In this document: positions 1 through 9,989 of the stretch, in pieces
Position numbering within the stretch: position 1 is the first letter of the stretch
Layout of the letters: every line of letters begins with the position of its first letter
Assembly: GCA_014904985.1 (NCBI GenBank)
Contig: MU129019.1
Location: forward strand, 1 to 64,000
Direction of reading: 5' to 3'
Length of the DNA stretch: 64,000 nucleotides
Source of the DNA: Hydnum rufescens UP504
Taxonomy: Eukaryota > Basidiomycota > Agaricomycetes > Cantharellales > Hydnaceae
The notes under the pieces: model-generated
The model's database searches: none
What the model saw: the letters and a program-made list of their open reading frames with translations, nothing else
Told to the model about the DNA's origin: nothing
Position numbers and translations under genes: made by a program

Positions 1-299
1 GGCAAGCCTAGGAATGCCCCTGAATGGGTGAGCGGGCCATACAGGCTTTTCAGTAATCGGGATTACTTCTTTATTACTGTCTGTTCATTCTCATTATTAC
101 ACATAATTATTCATTTATTATATTATTATTATTATTATTCTACTATCATACATGATGTATCCCCCCTGTCTCCCCCATGTTTTTATTCAGTGGGGTCGTG
201 GGTTTTCAGTCAGTGGGTTTATGAATGGCGGTTGCAGGTTTTGGGACCAGGGGGAGGGGGACCCATTGGAGGTAGGTGTAGGCTGTGGGGTCAGAAGAA

Positions 300-1700
300 T
301 ACTGGAATAAACACTACATTAGTGAAAAAAAAGAAAAGCCATGCAAAAGGAGCAGCCTGTGCTGCTCCTTTTGCGCGATCGTACTTGTAGCTTGAAATAC
401 ATACCTTAAAAATCACCACACCTGCTTCAGCGGGTGTGGCTCGTACGGGTTCTCAGCATTGCGTCGCTTTGTGTCGTCATTGTGTGGGTGGTTTTTGTCA
501 TCCGCATGGGTCTCGTTCGGTGTGGGGCTTTGGCAGGTCATCGTTCGCGGGTTTCATTTGGCAGGCTGTTGCTTCAGGGGGGGTTCATTTGGCCATTCGT
601 TCTTAGTTGGCAGCCATTCGTTTCGTTGGTGGAAGTTCAGGCAATGATCTAGAAAAATCAATAGAATTAGTTAGCAATTGAAACCAGCGCAAAAAGAGCA
701 GCACTGGCTGCTCTTTTTGCGCCGTTGGGGGTTACAAATGGTACTTACCTTAGATAGAACCACACACCCGCTACGGCAGGTGTGTGGTTTGTTCGGTCAC
801 TCGGTGGGCGCGTTGTCATTTGTCACGCTCATCTGCTGCATTGCCGCTGGGGCCCTGGCTGGTTGTGCTCTTGTGGTTTCGCGGGGTTTCGCCTGGTGCC
901 TCAGACCAGTTATGGCTAGAATAATACAACCATATATGAGTAAAATACTCAAAGCAGCGCAAAAAGAGCAGCTTTCGCTGCTCTTTTTGCACCGCTGTAC
1001 ATATAGAAATTAAAAATGAACTTACCATAAATTACCACACACCTGCCGCAGCGGGTGTGTGGTTCATTTGGGGCATTCCCGGTTCATGGTTTATGCCTTG
1101 TTTCAGGTCCTTGTTTGGTGGGTTGCTGTTCGGGGGTTGTGTTTGGCCTGTGTCCATGCGGTGGTTTGTCGCATTGGGGAAGGGGGCTTGTTTGGCAGGT
1201 CTTTACTTCGTGGGTTCCGGTTCAAGCGATCACCTGGGATAGTACATAAGATATTAGTTAAAGATTAAAACAAAAACCGGTGCAAAAAGTGCAGCATTCG
1301 TTGCACTTTTTGCACCGTTGGGTGTACTGAATTACTTACCTTACATAGAACCATGCACTCGCCGTGGTGGGTGTATGGTTCATACAGCCACTCGTTGGCT
1401 GCGTTCTTGCCTATGGTCTTGTTGGTCGCGGTTTCATTCATTGTTTTTGCCTCGCATGTGTCTGCTTGGGGTTTGGCCATTTGCATGCCCGTTATTAGGT
1501 GGGGTCCCACTTCATGCCCTGGATCAGGCCGTGATCTAAGAGAATAAAGATTAGTTAGTAAAGAGATTTAAAGCAGTGCAAAAAGAGCAGCTTTTGCTGC
1601 TCTTTTTGCACTGTTGTATCTATTACAACAGAAAAACTTACCTTGTATGACCACACACCCACTGCCGCGGGTGTGTGGTTGTTGGCTTGCCTGTTCGGTG
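300..1700 (-). repeat. Hairpin exon-intron array, element A left arm (5 units)
   Basis: Five units read on the minus strand. Exonic palindromes lie at 415-439, 759-788, 1034-1063, 1349-1380 and 1650-1679. Intronic hairpins lie at 343-374, 688-721, 958-991, 1279-1316 and 1576-1611. A well-defined intron is 1536-1641 (106 nt): donor AAG|GTAAGT, branch region TTACTAACTAA, acceptor TCTTAG. The hairpin arms vary but stay paired: GCAAAAGGAGCAG/CTGCTCCTTTTGC in unit 1, and GCAAAAAGTGCA/TGCACTTTTTGC in unit 4. The exons hold frequent stops in all frames, so I do not call a protein. CpG is common here, unlike the older-looking arrays at 13.8-15.5 kb and 27.1-28.0 kb. Confidence 0.8.
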
Positions 1701-2010
1701 TGTGGCTGCGTAGTTTCGGAGACACGAACGCAATGCCAGCAATAGCCGGTACCCAAAAAGTGTCAAGTGCCAGCCCTTCCACTGTTAACTGTTCATAAAA
1801 AAAATGCTTCCTAAGTCCAGATTGGGCCTCACAAAACTGAGGGTCCTCGCTGATCTAATATTTTTCAGGAAGCAAACTGATTTACCGCCTGGCAACCGTG
1901 ATCTCAGTTCCAACTGGGGCCGGGCTGGCCAACCAGGATTACTCCAGATTTACGGGGGTCCACGGCCATGTCCGGTAAATTGGTCAAAGTGTAGGTACTT
2001 ATTATTCTAG
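1700..2010. other. Centre of element A between divergent arms
   Basis: Minus-strand units lie to the left. To the right a plus-strand acceptor is seen near 2010 (TTATTATTCTAG|GTTCTTGCC), so transcription would diverge from this stretch. A promoter role is inferred only from that geometry; I see no TATA box that stands out. There is no recognisable gene. Confidence 0.45.
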
Positions 2011-2149
2011 GTTCTTGCCTGATCACAAACAGCAAAATGAAGACCCACAAAACGAACCCCCCATGGAAATGAGAATGCCCTTGCCAAATGAAAACCACAA
2101 ATGCGACCTGCCAAAACGAGTGCTGAATGAAACCTGCCGACAATGACAG

Positions 2150-2157
2150 GCCAAGGA
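2150..2157. repeat. 8-bp target-site duplication of TE-1 (half)
   Basis: GCCAAGGA directly precedes the TE-1 terminus TAGGCTATTGC. Its partner is not at the far end of TE-1 but at 16620-16627, as the reverse complement. That placement is the signature of the inversion. Confidence 0.85.
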
Positions 2158-2639
2158 TAGGCTATTGCACGGGGTCCCCGCGGGGGAATTTAGGACATCC
2201 CGCCCCACGGGGTTGAAAACCCGCCCCTGTGACTCACGGGGGTAGAAGCCGCGGGATACATGATGGGGTTGAAAAACCCAAGGAGAACCCACGGGAAACC
2301 CACGGGACAATATCCTCATCCTATTCTGTATATGGCCCATAGTAAGAGGGCCAGAAGATTATTTAACATTTATTTATTTATTTATTATAATTATATACAA
2401 TATAAGTCAGATTTCATGTGGGGGCCTTGGCCATGTTCTCATTGGGTGAGTTTTCATGCAAGGAGGGGCAACAGGATGTGCGGCTCCAAGGATAGGGTGG
2501 CATTCGCGCGGGTTTTGATCGGGTGTTCATATCAGGTTGCAGGTGGCTGCGCAGGTCCGTGTTTCACCTTGGACCTTGGCTCTGTTCTTGTCATGGGGTT
2601 TCATAGATCGAGAGGACACCTAGAATGATTAAGAATACA

Positions 2640-3674
2640 TTAGTTTTAGAAAAAACAGAAGTAGTGCCCAAAGAGCAGCTACTGCTGCTCTTTGGGCGCC
2701 GTTGAACTTACAACTATTACCACACACCCGCCGCGGCGGGTGTGTGGTATGAGATTAAGTCCATCGTCATGTTCAAGACTCGGGGCTTGGGCGGCTGCGC
2801 ATCGAATTTTGTGTTGAGGGCTCGTGTGTGTCATTGTTGGGCAGGTTTTCGCTTAGGGAAGGGACCTAGAACAACGATAAATAATATGAGTAAAACAAAG
2901 AAAATGGAGGGGTGCCAAAAGAGCAGCTCCTGCTGCTCTTTTGGCACCGGTGGGATTAGACATACCTGATGTCACCACACACCCGCCGAAGCGGGTGTGT
3001 GGGTGCTGTATCTGATTTGTCGTCGTGTTATAGCTTGCTGATACTCGGGGGTTGGGGTCTGGGTGGCTGCGCGCTCCGTATTTTGCCATAGACATTGTCT
3101 CTGCTTTGATTGGGGCAGGGTTTCGGGGAGGGAGAAAGAGCCTAAAATAGTGGATACGTTAGTAAAAAAAATAATACAAGCAACGCCAAAAGAGCAGCTG
3201 GTGCTGCTCTTTTGGCGTCGTGGTACACCCCATGAAGAAAATACTCACCTAATATTGCCACACCTGCTTCAGCGGGTGTGTGGCACTGTATTTGAGGCCT
3301 CGTTTTATTGGTGGCGGATAGTCGATCATTGGGGTCTCGCGTGGCTGCGCGCACTTGTGTATTTCGCCCCGGTAATTGTCATCGTCAGTTCTGGCGGGTG
3401 CTGGTGTGGGATTCGTGTGGGTCTGTCGATCGAGTGTGACCTAGAATAATAAATACATTAGTAAAGAATGAAAAAAAATACACTTACCTACACCCCCGCT
3501 GCAGTGGGTGTGTGGTGCCTCCTCTTTTCCGGTATCATCGTTGTTGGTTCTGGCGGGTGCTGGTGGGGGGTTCGTGTGGGTCTGTCGATCGAGTGCGATG
3601 TGATGACCTAGAATAATAAATACATTAGTAAAAAAAGAAAAAAGAAAAAGAAAAAAAACATACAGTAAGTTTAC
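2640..3674 (-). repeat. Hairpin exon-intron array, TE-1 left arm
   Basis: Units read on the minus strand. Intronic hairpins: 2665-2698 (GCCCAAAGAGCAGC / GCTGCTCTTTGGGC), 2911-2948 and 3183-3218 (GCCAAAAGAGCAGC arms). Exonic palindromes: 2719-2748, 2973-3002, 3257-3284 and a weaker one at 3488-3515. The two units nearest the centre have short introns without a hairpin. One of them, 3608-3674 (67 nt, TACTAAT branch, TTATTCTAG acceptor), joins the UDP-glucose dehydrogenase exon to the first array exon. Confidence 0.8.
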
Positions 3675-3946
3675 TGAGGCACCCAGGAATTTGGGCCCCA
3701 CATGTGAATCCATGCCAATGGCATTGGAAACCTCATTGATATTAGCACCCGTGGCTTCACAAATGGCCGAAAGTGCATTAATCGAGGAGATTCTCCATTA
3801 GTGGAGAAGAAGAGGTTGCGACTGCGAGCTTGGCGGACAATGTCCTCCTGACCAGGCTCATAGATAGGAACGTTGTAATCGGGTGAATTCCATGCATCAA
3901 TACGTGCCTGGTTGAAGTCAACTTTCCTCGGTCTTGATATCGGCAT
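3675..3946 (-). pseudogene. Captured UDP-glucose 6-dehydrogenase fragment
   Basis: Translation of 3784-3946 gives the UGDH signature around ARIDAWNSPDYNVPIYEPG and NLFFSTN, from the N-terminal NAD-binding domain. A second block in another frame reads [20 protein letters not shown] followed by [17 protein letters not shown], from the central domain. In the family these blocks are separated by well over 100 residues, so the fragment is an internal deletion or a fusion of two exons. It ends just before the catalytic-cysteine motif (GFGGSC in the family), exactly where a GTAAAC donor begins, so it would act as the 5' exon of the left arm. It cannot make an active enzyme. The identification is from recognised family motifs, not a search. 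Confidence 0.82.
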
Positions 3947-3949
3947 TTG

Positions 3950-5130
3950 CCGGCATCAAAAGTCGTTCTACAACCACCAAGGGATCAAACGACAGAAAGC
4001 AGGACCACATACCCGCTGCGGCAGGTGTGTGGTCATACAAGGTAAGTATTTATCCTTTACATACATCCACGCAAAAAGAGCAGCAACGGCTGCTCTTTTT
4101 GCGTTGGTTTTAAATTTTTAACTGACATTATCCTAGGTCATCGCCTGAACCGGAACCGGCAAATGAACACCCCCCCAAACAACAATCCATGGAACGAGAA
4201 CACGCCAAATGGCAGTTTTCAAGATGATAACCCACCAAACGATGACCTGCTGAACGAGTACCACACACCCACCGTGGCGGGTGTGTGGTAACATAGGTAA
4301 CTTTTCATTTGATTGCAATACCTACGGCGGCGCAAAAAGAGCAGCGAAAGCTGCTCTTTTGCGCCGTTATTATTATTATTCTTAACTAACATATTACTTT
4401 ATGATAGGTCTCCCCATCATCCACACAAGCCCCGAGCAAACACCTGACCCAATGCCCACACTGCGGCACCCACAAAACGAACACCCACCCGGTAAATGAA
4501 AACCCCCCAAACAAAAAGGAATACCACACACCCACTGCGGCGGGTGTGTGGTACTATATAAGGTGAGTTCCCCCCCCTCAGTAGATACACCCGCACAAAA
4601 AGAGCGAAAGCAGTTCTTTTTGTGCCGGTTTTACGACTTAAGCAACTAACATTTTTCTTTTTAAACTGTAGATGTTCCTAATCCGTGCGAGACCACGGTA
4701 TCATCCCCCGCCCCCGTGAATTGATTCGAACGAAACCCCATGCGACCCCCATACAAAAAAACTGGACACGAGCCCATACGGACCCCTCAATTGACACGAG
4801 CGGCACAATACGAGTACCACACCCACTAGAGCAGGTGTGGTACTACAAGGTTTTTTTTTTAAATTAATTCTGTATATGTAAGTGGCGCAAATAGGGCAGT
4901 GCAAGCTGCCCTTTTTGCGTCACTTTTGACTTATTCTAGATCATCCGACTGACACCACCTGCCGAACCCCCTGCACCTGCGAGACCCCAATACGAAAAAC
5001 CGGGCACGAGCCCATACAGACCCCGCCGTCGAAATAAAACGAGGTACCACACACCCGCTGGGGCGGGTGTGTGGTACTAGAATGTATGTTTCATTTTTCA
5101 ATCTGATGTATATATCTTTGATCCTAGATC
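3950..5130 (+). repeat. Hairpin exon-intron array, TE-1 right arm (clearest units)
   Basis: Introns that can be delimited: 4042-4136 (95 nt), 4297-4407 (111 nt), 4563-4671 (109 nt) and 4850-4939 (90 nt, weak GTTTTT donor). A degenerate last unit has its acceptor at about 5127. Exons are 4137-4296 (160 nt), 4408-4562 (155 nt) and 4672-4849. Exonic palindromes: 4004-4033, 4260-4289, 4523-4552, 4815-4842 and 5045-5075, each 7-10 nt before the donor. Intronic hairpins: 4069-4104, 4329-4367, 4593-4625 and 4882-4923. Branch motifs TAACTGAC or TAACTAAC precede the acceptors. Exons are rich in a loose CCNAACGAGNACC word and contain stops in every frame. Confidence 0.85.
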
Positions 5131-5562
5131 ATGCGACAGAGACTGCCCAAGTCCCGAATGAACAACCAACCGAACCCTCAACAATGAAAACCCGTACTAG
5201 AACCTCCCCCCCTGAACAACCAACCACATCCTGAGCTCCCTGAGCCCCTACTGCTATACAATGTATATATAATAGTAAATAGTGATAAATAATGACATAG
5301 TTATGGTAACAGTAAGTTACTGCACCAGAGGTAAAATATTAGCTAGTAACTTAGCAGTTCTGGTGCAATACAATTGCACCATACCATGTTAGATGACTAT
5401 CAATCTATGGCATGGACTGATTCAAACCCTTGGTACATATTGCCGGGGTTGGTGGGTTCTTGGCGGGTTTTAGCCATGGGTCCACATTGTTACTCCCGCC
5501 CCGCGGGGATCTCCCCCGCAGGGTCAAAACCCGCGGGTTTCAAAACCCCGTGCAATACCCTA

Positions 5563-6420
5563 ATCTGCCCACATGCACGCATGAAAATACCTAGACCAAT
5601 GACTTGGATTTCCCTTGCATGCAATGAATAAAGATCCTATCTATGTTCAGTGGTGGCATTCAATCATTCTGTTAGCTTCAGGGTGGTAAGGTGCAGCACA
5701 TACTACAGGAATGTTGTACATGTCCACCATTGTTTGTACTATTCCTTTGAATTCTGTGCCATTGTCCGTAGTTAATTGTAATATGCACCCAAAGTGACAC
5801 ATAACTTCTTCAAACAAAAATTGGGCTATGTTCTTTGATGTAGCATTTCTCAGCATCCAGGCTTCTAGCCACCTGGACAGATCATCCCGAAGATCAACAA
5901 TATATTTGAATCTGTTAGATACCAGCATATGGACCATGTCCATATTAAATTTTCAGAGAATTGTGTGTATGTAAGTCGGACTCAAAGTAATCTTAGGACG
6001 ACTAGCTGACTGCCGCTGGCATTTGTGGCAAGTTTGGCAGAACCACACCACTTGTGTCCACATGTTCGGCCAATAAAATCTGTCGACTAATTTTTTAAAT
6101 GTTGGGTCTCTTCCTCGGTGCCCTGAATCATCATGTGCAGCAGCACACAATCTAAGCCTCTCTCTCTCATCTTGGATCACTTTCAGCAGGAGTTTGTCTT
6201 TATTTCTTCACACAACATGTCTTTGTACAAGAAATATCTTCAAGTCATCATGACAAATGCTCACCAATTCTTTACATGGGATGGGACTTGCAGCATTTCC
6301 AAGTACATCTTGATTTCTTCCCAGTGAGTGGGCCTGTCTTTATCTGGCTTTTTGTGTTTGTGAGGTGGGCTTACATCATTTTCTTTTGCTAGATCTTCCC
6401 ATTCTTCACTCAATCTCGTC
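5563..6420 (-). pseudogene. Gypsy-1 integrase (partial)
   Basis: The HHCC zinc-binding region is visible at 5990-6180 (HDDSGHRGRDPTFKKL, then CQTCHKC). The catalytic core follows: VDLRDDLSRWLEA, then TTDNGTEF, then YHPEANRMIE, giving the D,D(35)E residues. It breaks off after CMWAD at 5563, where the hAT element begins. Bases 6200-6420 hold the linker upstream of the zinc domain, including PPHKHKKPDKDRP. Frameshifts separate the pieces. The homologous uninterrupted region of gypsy-2 is 34425-35669. Confidence 0.88.
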
Positions 6421-7854
6421 ATTGCACATATCAGTCCTATAAACCCTCCATCTATTGGTCTTTTGCTTGTCTTTCACATCATATATGTTGTTGGAGAGAT
6501 ACAACCCTACTACATATATTCCGCTTCAGGACCCAACTACCTCCTCAAATGAATCCAATTTATTCAATTCCAATCCTTCAAATACCTATCATTCCTTTGA
6601 TTGCCATACGACATGGATTTCAATTCTCCAAGACCCACTTTATTTCTCTTTCCTCCACCTTGTACATGAGACATTTATTTGTCCATCTCCAAGTCTTCAA
6701 CAGACTACCTCATATTGTAGTTACTTCAAGCCCAGCCAACTGTGGCTCAGGCAATTCAACTTGCCCTGTTTGTTTGGTACTCAATCCATTGTGCATTGCT
6801 CATTGCCTCAGCAGGGATATACAAGTCCCAATTATATAATCAAGATTGCCTAATCCTTTGGATCCAACTTGTGGATTAGTCACATGTTAAATAGGGGCTA
6901 TTCCCGTACTCTCAAGGAGTATTTCATGAATATCTCCCTCATTTTTGACCGGATCGACTCGAAAAGATAGCGCCCAAAAATATATGATCAGTACCTATCC
7001 AATGGTACCACATACGCGTTTATCAGATGCGAACTGCATCCTCCAGGTCAATTTTACTTTATGCTCCACACTATCCTTCAGTATTTCGCAAATATCTCCA
7101 CCAGTTTTGATCCAATTTGTTATTAACAACCACCCCTGGAAAGATGCTGAAAATCCGCATTGAATGGTACCAAGGACAAAACGAGTGGATTAGAACTCGG
7201 CTTTATGCAATTTAGTCTCCCCATGTCTCATTTCACTTTTACCTCCGCTTTTCTGATTATTAAAGGCAATTATGGTTCCGGCACCCAATGTCCGATATAG
7301 GGTATGTCTAGGGTGACCAGTTCCACCTTTCCCCAAGGGATTCTGTCAGTAGGAGAGGAGGAATACCTTGGTTAAGCCATATTCCCCTATTCTGACTTGT
7401 TAATTGAATATCTCCTTCAGTTTTAAAGCTTTTGACGCGATCTCCTTTTCATCATCTTCGCCTTAACCCCACCTTTCTGCTGGTTACCATGGCATTATTC
7501 CAAGATGTATATTAAGTGCAGGGGATGTGAATTTTGATTGATTTCCCCCTCACCCTCAGTCTCTAAAGTCTTGAAGGACAGCTGTTGGCATCAGGGTGAC
7601 TCCCAGAATACATCTAGTATTGTTCACGCTTTGAATAGGCCCTCAAGAGGAGAGCCATCAGTGTGATTTCTGAATTAAATCCTCCATTCATTCATTGTTA
7701 GAGCAAGCCCACCCTAGCAAGACAAATTCTCAACCTCAAGGCCTTTCATTCAATCAGACCTTAACCTATGGATTGACTCTGTGGCCCTCTCCTTTCATCC
7801 TTGATTCAACAATCTTGGACTGTGGCATAGTCTCTTAGGAGATTCCTGCTTACA
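6421..7854 (-). mobile_element. Solo LTR (family LTR3) inside gypsy-1 pol
   Basis: On the minus strand it runs TGTAAGCAGG ... TGCAAT. The flanks are TCGTC (6416-6420) and ACGTC (7855-7859), a 5-bp TSD with one mismatch. Removing it rejoins the pol reading region between RNase H and integrase. A related copy lies at 52221-53871; both share GTCTTCAACAG and GGCAATTCAACTTGCCCT and the same start and end. Like LTR1 and LTR2 it begins TGT and ends AT. Confidence 0.75.
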
Positions 7855-7859
7855 ACGTC

Positions 7860-9968
7860 AACCATTGCTCTCCTAACTCAATCAAATCTTTGTACACTTC
7901 ACTTTTTAATCAGGTTTTTGTACTCATACTAACATTCTTTAGCTGCCCTTGCTCTTCTTCCCATTCTGCAAGGTACTGTGGTCCAGAAAGAAAATGACCT
8001 GACTCTGCAACCTCAAGCTCTTCTTCCATATCGTCCATATCATTCCTGTCCTTCTGCTGTCACAATAAACCATCCAGTCCCACATGTCTTGTGGCTGGCA
8101 CATGCATCAGTTTGAAATCAAACAATTGTATATATGAAATCCATCTTGACATCACCTGATTAGGTAGCCCTGGAATATTGATAGTCTGTTTCAAGAACTT
8201 TGCATCTACTTCTACCTTGAAGTGAATGCCCCATAAATCATTTCTCTGTGCCATTAGGGCTTTGTATAAACCTTTCAGCTCTAACTGAGGTTGTGAATAC
8301 CTTGACTCTGCATCATTATTGGTGATTGAGCCAAACACAAGGGGAAATCTACCCTCTTCTAAAGTCTGGTATTCAATCCACCCCACTGCTATGACTGAAC
8401 TGTCTACTGCAAGGGTAACCAAACCATAATCAGAGGTTCTTTCATTCAGGGGCTTAACATTGGCAATTGAGATGTTCAATGACTTTCTGGTGGGTAAATC
8501 TGATGCTAATTCTTTCAACTTTTGCATTGCTTGTGTGGCTTCTTCAGTCCATTCAAATTCCTTCATGGTCTTCTTTGTTAATTGTGTTAAAGGCTTGGCT
8601 ATCTCAGCATACTTCCAGATCCAATTTCTTGTGACTCCAACTGTTCCCAGAAAACCACAGACTTCCTTGACATTGGTTGGTTGTGGCCAATTCAATATCT
8701 TTGTAACTATTCCATGGTGAGGGCATCTTCCTTCCATTGAACATGTTTCCTACTATATTGACCAATGGTGTTGCTAGGACCAGCTTGTTCCCTGAGGCTG
8801 TACATCTGGCTTCTGTGAAGGTTGCAAACAATCAATCCACTGTATGTGCAAATTCCCAAATAAACTGTCGAATATTGAGGTTCTCTGGGATTGGCTTATC
8901 TTCATATCTTGTCTTCGGTCCTTTTCCAGCTACATCATCAACAAATGCATCTGCTTCATGTGGAATCATTGGTTTGATCATGTGCCTCACTGTCCACATA
9001 AATTCTTGCATGCTGTTGGTATATCCTTGAGGTAATGATGTTAACTTTACTGGTCCCAATGGTGAATCTGATGTTGTCAATTCTTGTGACTCTTCTGCCA
9101 CTCATTGTCCATCATATCCAGCAAACAGGTCAGCAACAATATACACTGAATGTCCTACAAAGCTGTCTGCGAAATCATTGATGTTTGGGGGTAGACTTGA
9201 ATCTCTAACTGACACTGCATTGAGGGGTTGAAGATCATGAACAATTCAAAAACCACCCTTTGGCTTGGCTACTGCAAACATCTGAGAATGATAAGAAGAC
9301 CAGGATGTTTTGTATTTTCCTGCTGCCAACTGTTCTTTGATCATTTGTATCATTTGAGCTACAATCGCCTTAGGAGGTTTGATGGGGGGTAATTCCCATG
9401 GTATATGAGGAATGGTTTCCATGACATAATCTGGAAAATATTCAGGTTTGAAGATGCCTCTTTCAGATTCATCAAAAGTCAATCCTTTTTCTTGTTGAGC
9501 CACCACATGAAGAAGCAAATCAAGTTCTTGTTCTGTCAGAAAATCATTAGGTATGTTTGAAATGATCTTCTTGATTCGTTCAGGTGTCAATTTCTTGGTG
9601 TATCAAAAGTTCTTTAATTGTGGAGGATGTGTAGGCAATGGGGAAAGATTTAATGATGGTAAATCTTTATATGGTTCTCACATGACTGATCTCTGAGTTA
9701 CTCCAAGTGGAACAGGATTTTTCTTTTTATCCACTGTTTTGTACTTCATTTTATGGTTGGTCTGTATAATCTGGGCTAAATGTTGACTGGCTACTTGACT
9801 TATTTCTTGAGGTAAGTGGTTTCTTATAGTCTTCTGTATGCGAGCTTCAAGGTTGTTTTCTGAAAATGAAGCTGATGATCTCCATGCATTTTGTAGATTT
9901 CTTGCAGCAATTCCATGCTTGTTCACCAATGCATCCATAACATACTTGTTTTCCTTCAATTCTTCCAC
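7860..9968 (-). pseudogene. Gypsy-1 reverse transcriptase and RNase H
   Basis: The RT start is marked by ELPPIKPPKAIVAQMIQMIK with the VAKPKGG motif (about 9246-9450). The palm catalytic FVDDVAGKGP (YxDD-type box) is at about 8930. RNase H follows: LAVDSSVIAVGW, then NNDAESRYSQPQLELKGLYKA, then ISYIQLFDFKLMHVPATRH at about 8080-8740. The linker at 7900-8050 reads GHFLSGPQYLAEWEEEQ. There are several in-frame stops in the 9246-9968 stretch and a frameshift before 8737. The family function is cDNA synthesis from element RNA; this copy cannot do it. Confidence 0.88.
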
Positions 9969-9989
9969 CTTCCTCTTTACCTCTGGGAG

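Larger units (their letters stand above)
1..2149. mobile_element. Array element A, left part (hAT-like, non-autonomous)
   Basis: The left end runs off the window. Bases 35-55 resemble the subterminal sequence seen near 15230 (GGGCCATACAGGCTT). An A/T-rich run with reversed AATAAA-like repeats lies at about 60-150, where minus-strand transcripts leaving the array would be polyadenylated. The element continues, after TE-1 and an inversion, as 15061-16627: the 8-bp sequence GCCAAGGA at 2150-2157 recurs as its reverse complement at 16620-16627. Its other end, at 15061, carries the TIR CACCTTGGTCAGTCAT shared with elements B and C. It encodes no transposase in view. Assignment to hAT rests on the TIR family and on the 8-bp TSD of element C. 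Confidence 0.7.
2158..5562. mobile_element. TE-1: non-autonomous hAT element, 3.4 kb
   Basis: The ends are TAGGCTATTGCACGGGG and, reverse-complemented, TAGGGTATTGCACGGGG. They fit the hAT terminal rule (T/C)A(A/G)NG. Subterminal regions (2170-2310 and 5490-5560) are packed with short GC-rich inverted repeats such as CCCGCGGGTTT. The interior has no transposase. It holds a minus-strand array (2640-3670), a captured UDP-glucose dehydrogenase exon and a plus-strand array (3990-5130), so both arms read outward. A TTATTTATTTATT run at 2367-2385 looks like reversed polyadenylation signals at the end of the left arm. TE-2 is a near-identical inverted copy. TE-3 has the same ends plus a transposase and is the likely source of mobility. 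Confidence 0.88.

Noticed and set aside
28..1800. Many short ORFs across the arrays
   Set aside because: They run through palindromes and introns, differ between units and stop soon; shared peptides come from the palindromes themselves.
3671..3946. Functional 91-residue protein
   Set aside because: The second block is in a different frame from recognisable UGDH sequence; it is a gene fragment.
300..5100. CRISPR array
   Set aside because: Repeats are palindromic but spacing is unequal, two alternating palindromes occur, splice signals are present and the context is a fungal genome.
2155..5563. TA or TTA target-site duplication (mariner or Harbinger) for TE-1
   Set aside because: TA is part of the TIR (TAGGG...CCCTA). 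An exact 8-bp GCCAAGGA TSD and the frame restored at TE-3 support hAT.
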